DNA from: Alphaproteobacteria bacterium
Lineage (GTDB): Bacteria; Pseudomonadota; Alphaproteobacteria; Rickettsiales; UBA8987
NCBI GenBank assembly: GCA_023269645.1
Contig: JAHFPR010000076.1
Coordinates: forward strand, 1-8,930
DNA length: 8,930 nucleotides
Reading direction: 5' to 3'
Positions 6,901 to 8,930 of this stretch are shown one piece after another. The notes beneath the pieces are model-generated. The model was not told where the DNA came from, did not search any database, and was given only the letters and a program-made list of their open reading frames with translations. Position 1 is the stretch's first letter. Each line of letters starts with the position of its first letter. The position numbers and the translations under genes were made by a program.

Positions 6901-7269
6901 GTATCGCCTGCGCCCGCTGCCACCAAAGCGGAGCATGAACTTGATATGCTGGAGCAGGATATGAAGCCCGCGCCGAAGCCCGCGAAGGTGAAGAAGGTGA
7001 AGCCCACTGCGGCCAAAGCCAAACCGGCAGCGCATAAGCCGCATAAAAAGGCGAAGCCCGCCGCTGCGCCGGAAGTTGCCCGGAAACAGTCGGGAAAGAA
7101 GGCCGGGCATCCGGTGCTTCACCCCGTCATGCGTCCGGAAACTGTTGTGCCGCAAGAAACTTCCGCGCCCTCGCCCGTGCAGCTGCTGTTCAAGCCTGCG
7201 CTAAAAGGGTTTGGAATCACGCAGAAGACGGCAACGCCGCGCCAGGATTCCGGCACGGAAAACCACTAA
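3910..7269 (+). CDS. Large exported ankyrin-repeat protein with duplicated helical module and Lys/Ala/Pro-rich tail
   Basis: A 1119-residue protein starting with GTG behind an AAGAGAA ribosome-like site. Residues 1-29 form a Sec signal peptide (basic RFRRR, a hydrophobic core, then AGALA before QD), so the protein acts in the periplasm or outside. Residues 30-325 are low-complexity Pro/Ala/Ser-rich sequence broken by two charged helical pieces (about 135-155 and 180-200). Residues about 348-502 hold ankyrin repeats: four recognisable units (for example DGITPLIAAARAGQ, 380-393; KGNTALHNAAAAG, 446-458) and a partial fifth. Residues 567-620 are rich in Trp/Tyr. A helical module at about 632-690 recurs in diverged form at about 887-951. 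The tail (about 970-1065) is rich in Lys, Ala and Pro like histone H1. Ankyrin repeats bind proteins. The basic tail could bind nucleic acid, lipopolysaccharide or cell wall; no enzyme motif is seen. The function is unknown. ilvD follows after 29 bp. Confidence 0.88.
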   Translation: MSDTRFRRRVTGTCLVSLLLMSAAGALAQDAPAPPSPPAPVFAPAAAPSGAPSAVPVPPAPVPAPVAPAKAAEAPPPMPEMPDAAAASGASVAPAPGDAVAVPAVPSSVPLPASIPIPGAPPKAAAPAAASGTLNALENAFENSVAEKKKEEKPALADPAAPAAATSAPAAPSVNGEVKSAQDKSEQAKSEQEIQALLKGEGGSAASPGAPVATPQPPASGAAVPPAALPQPSSAQPSSAQPGAVAVPFYPLLGAGTQPVQNKISDDDEEIPAVAAGGKKTASGMTQQERDREINTMLSGLKGGEKAPVTPIKEVEPVRPPRIPGFLYEKERSEDNAHLPRIYSGSEMSALLVHAAETGDLNGVDALLHSGQDVNKPASDGITPLIAAARAGQKNTVQYLLANGADPDIADKEGKTPLIAAAGAGALDAMQQLMDRGANPDAHDAKGNTALHNAAAAGKNDAARLLFLRGADPRIATPAGVTPSALARQQGNTELAAKLDEAALHYVPGIAQTRVAGEGAVSGKHGIAQTAAARKSSSKAAGRGTARDVAVVFGKKPGAGVDGDMKDGRWYMDETGPRRVWFKYKGPRPVHGEHPETREEWMYSQNKEGKWYVVDNIHVSYATMQREEQKRWNLMLEGWMKANDAFYNLESSSQRQWNEKRKLLEIVFEDHFIAKNAQEQAQLDDILLKWRKLDDASLGDTARAKPESSSTEDGASEQQIAERASSATDAEPLSAAPTGGDVVPPLFLHSQQGSAAVAMPFSPAGRLPTLDQQVRRGGAMPPVSLPVVEARGAHEREAAETKTPVIVWGQDASAGIAFPQSMPRATVAPEVAELTVLLRNGGQKSAPTPQEGTAQSDSPEVRKLKEMLASAGRAETLAPEADRQLRVINMLGAWEKVDQKFEQFSPADKADAEVQRRKLLGIVSPAGEYGKVFAGMPELMRKDFATSMQRWSAYVARVAQPVLVRVGVDSSGKAGKKTAAPAVKPAAPKQKQPRRKNVSPAPAATKAEHELDMLEQDMKPAPKPAKVKKVKPTAAKAKPAAHKPHKKAKPAAAPEVARKQSGKKAGHPVLHPVMRPETVVPQETSAPSPVQLLFKPALKGFGITQKTATPRQDSGTENH
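4603..4632 (+). repeat. 15-bp perfect tandem repeat, two copies, inside the ankyrin protein gene
   Basis: CCTTCATCCGCGCAG occurs twice in a row and encodes PSSAQPSSAQ in the Pro/Ala-rich linker. It is in frame, so copy-number change would lengthen or shorten the linker without a frameshift. Confidence 0.7.
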
Positions 7270-7282
7270 ATCCCCACTGTTT

Positions 7283-7290
7283 CAGGAGAG
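7283..7290 (+). promoter_or_regulatory. Ribosome binding site of ilvD
   Basis: CAGGAGAG contains a strong AGGAG core and ends 8 nt before the ATG at 7299. It fixes the ilvD start and lies inside the 29-bp gap after the ankyrin protein gene. Confidence 0.75.
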
Positions 7291-7298
7291 TTCGCGTT

Positions 7299-8930
7299 AT
7301 GGCGAAGAAACCCGGCATACCCAGTTTTCCCGATAAATCGCACCTCCCCAGCCGCCACGTGACGGAAGGGCCGGAACGCTCGCCGCACCGCTCTTATTAC
7401 TATGCGATGGGGCTTACCGAAAAGGAAATCCACCAGCCGCTGGTGGGCGTGGTGACGACATGGAACGAGGCCGCGCCCTGCAACATCGCGCTGGGGCGGC
7501 AGGCGCAGGTGGCAAAAAAAGGCGTGACGGCGAAGGGCGGAACCCCCCGCGAATTCACCACCATCACGGTGACGGACGGTATTGCAATGGGGCATCAGGG
7601 GATGAAATCCTCGCTCGTCAGCCGCGAGGTTATCGCCGATTCCACCGAGCTTACCGTGCGCGGCCATTGCTACGATGCGCTGGTCGGACTCGCAGGCTGC
7701 GACAAATCCCTCCCCGGCCTGATGATGGCGATGGTGCGGCTGAATATTCCCTCCGTGTTCATGTATGGTGGCTCGATCCTGCCCGGAAAATACAAGGGGA
7801 AAGACGTGACGGTAGTGGATGTGTTCGAGGGTGTCGGCAAGTTCGCGGCGGGGGTGATGACGGAAGAAGAACTGTATGCGCTGGAGCAGGTGGCTTGCCC
7901 AAGCGCGGGCAGTTGCGGCGGGCAGTTCACCGCGAACACGATGGCCTGCGTCAGCGAGGCGATCGGCCTGGCACTGCCCGGATCGGCAGGCGCACCCGCG
8001 CCATATGAATCACGCGATATGTATGCGTTCGCTTCCGGCGAGGCGGTGATGGAACTGCTGCGGAAGCGCATCCGCCCGCGCGATATTGTCACCCGCAAGG
8101 CACTGGAAAACGCGGCAAGGGTGGTGGCGGCGACGGGCGGTTCGACGAATGCGGGGCTGCACCTGCCCGCCATCGCGCACGAGGCGGGGATTGATTTCGA
8201 CCTGCATGAAGTGGGGCGCATCTTCCGCGAAACGCCCTATATCGCGGATTTGAAGCCGGGCGGAAAATACGTGGCGAAGGATATGTACGACATCGGCGGT
8301 GTGCAGGTGGTGATGAAGGAGCTGTTCGATAACGGCTTCCTGCATGGTGATTGCATGACGGTCACGGGGAAAACGGTGGCGGAAAATCTGCGCGGAGTGA
8401 AGTTCCCGAAAGATCAGGATGTGGTGGTTCCGGTGAAAAAACCGCTCAGCACAACCGGCGGCGTGGTGACGCTGAAGGGGAACCTTGCGCCGCAGGGCTG
8501 CATCGTAAAAATCGCGGGGATGTCGCGCCTTCGGCACGAGGGCCCCGCGCTGGTGTTCGATTGCGAGGAAGATGCGTTCGCGGCGGTGAGTGCGCGGAAA
8601 TACACGGCGGGCGATGTCATCGTCATCCGTTACGAGGGGCCGAAGGGCGGGCCTGGAATGCGCGAGATGCTCTCCACCACGGCGGCACTTTACGGGCAGG
8701 GCGCGGGCGATTCCGTGGCACTGATTACGGACGGGCGGTTCTCCGGCGGTACGCGCGGCTTCTGTGTCGGCCATGTGGGGCCGGAAGCGGCGGAAGGCGG
8801 GGCGATCGCGCTGTTGAAAAACGGCGATGTGATTACGCTGGATGCGGTGAAGGGAACGATTGAAGTCGCGCTTTCGGAGAAGGAACTCGCGGAGCGGAAA
8901 AAGAAATGGAAGCCGCGCAAGAATGATTAT
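7299..8930 (+). CDS. ilvD: Dihydroxy-acid dehydratase (C-terminus cut by window edge)
   Basis: 544 codons are present and the frame is still open at the window end. The family usually has about 555-575 residues in this form, so only a short tail is missing. IlvD dehydrates 2,3-dihydroxy-isovalerate and 2,3-dihydroxy-3-methylvalerate to the 2-keto acids that precede valine, leucine and isoleucine. Visible family marks are the three iron-sulphur cysteines Cys61 (EAAPCNIALG), Cys134 (LAGCDKSLPG) and Cys206 (PSAGSCGGQFTANTM). Also seen are the metal-site segment TVTDGIAMGH (90-99), MYGGSILPG (155-163), ATGGSTNAGLHLPA, PLSTTGGVVTLKGNLAPQG, YEGPKGGPGMREML, and the catalytic-serine segment LITDGRFSGGTRG. 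The three-cysteine pattern fits the [2Fe-2S]-type ILVD/EDD enzymes. The sugar-acid dehydratases of the same superfamily are less likely given the full IlvD-like N-terminus. The protein is cytoplasmic. It is probably co-transcribed with the ankyrin protein gene through a 29-bp gap. Confidence 0.96.
   Translation, partial: MAKKPGIPSFPDKSHLPSRHVTEGPERSPHRSYYYAMGLTEKEIHQPLVGVVTTWNEAAPCNIALGRQAQVAKKGVTAKGGTPREFTTITVTDGIAMGHQGMKSSLVSREVIADSTELTVRGHCYDALVGLAGCDKSLPGLMMAMVRLNIPSVFMYGGSILPGKYKGKDVTVVDVFEGVGKFAAGVMTEEELYALEQVACPSAGSCGGQFTANTMACVSEAIGLALPGSAGAPAPYESRDMYAFASGEAVMELLRKRIRPRDIVTRKALENAARVVAATGGSTNAGLHLPAIAHEAGIDFDLHEVGRIFRETPYIADLKPGGKYVAKDMYDIGGVQVVMKELFDNGFLHGDCMTVTGKTVAENLRGVKFPKDQDVVVPVKKPLSTTGGVVTLKGNLAPQGCIVKIAGMSRLRHEGPALVFDCEEDAFAAVSARKYTAGDVIVIRYEGPKGGPGMREMLSTTAALYGQGAGDSVALITDGRFSGGTRGFCVGHVGPEAAEGGAIALLKNGDVITLDAVKGTIEVALSEKELAERKKKWKPRKNDY

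Noticed and set aside
7460..8008. 182-codon plus-strand frame inside ilvD
   Set aside because: It is an out-of-frame shadow of ilvD, whose own frame shows all family motifs without interruption.

Overview
The window looks like chromosomal DNA of a moderately GC-rich Gram-negative bacterium. An alphaproteobacterium or relative would fit, but nothing here fixes the taxon. It divides into three parts.

Left part (1-3496, all minus strand): a cell-surface polysaccharide module. In transcription order it holds a possible 44-residue ORF (3362-3496), a multi-pass membrane protein resembling GT-C glycosyltransferases (1772-3247), an FAD-dependent DprE1-like oxidase (260-1651), and the start of a DprE2-like short-chain reductase (1-263, cut by the window edge). 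The last two overlap by ATGA. DprE1 and DprE2 together turn polyprenyl-phosphoryl-D-ribose into polyprenyl-phosphoryl-D-arabinose. GT-C enzymes use polyprenyl-phosphate sugars, so the locus suggests a lipid-linked D-arabinose (or similar epimerised pentose) being made and then transferred outside the cytoplasmic membrane. The DprE1 homologue has alanine where benzothiazinones attack a cysteine in the mycobacterial enzyme.

Middle (3497-3909): 413 bp with no convincing gene but strong secondary structure. There are three near-perfect or perfect hairpins with 5-nt loops, a fourth GC-rich hairpin that covers the ribosome site of the small ORF, and a 10-bp palindrome. Base composition also changes here, from a visibly more AT-rich left side to a GC-rich right side. 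This may be a seam between acquired and resident DNA, a mosaic of palindromic elements, or a structured RNA.

Right part (3910-8930, plus strand): a large exported protein of 1119 residues with a signal peptide, a long Pro/Ala-rich linker, about five ankyrin repeats, an aromatic-rich segment, two diverged copies of an undescribed helical module, and a Lys/Ala/Pro-rich histone-H1-like tail. It is followed 29 bp later by ilvD (dihydroxy-acid dehydratase, branched-chain amino acid synthesis), which runs off the window with only a short C-terminus missing. The spacing suggests co-transcription, though no functional link is evident.
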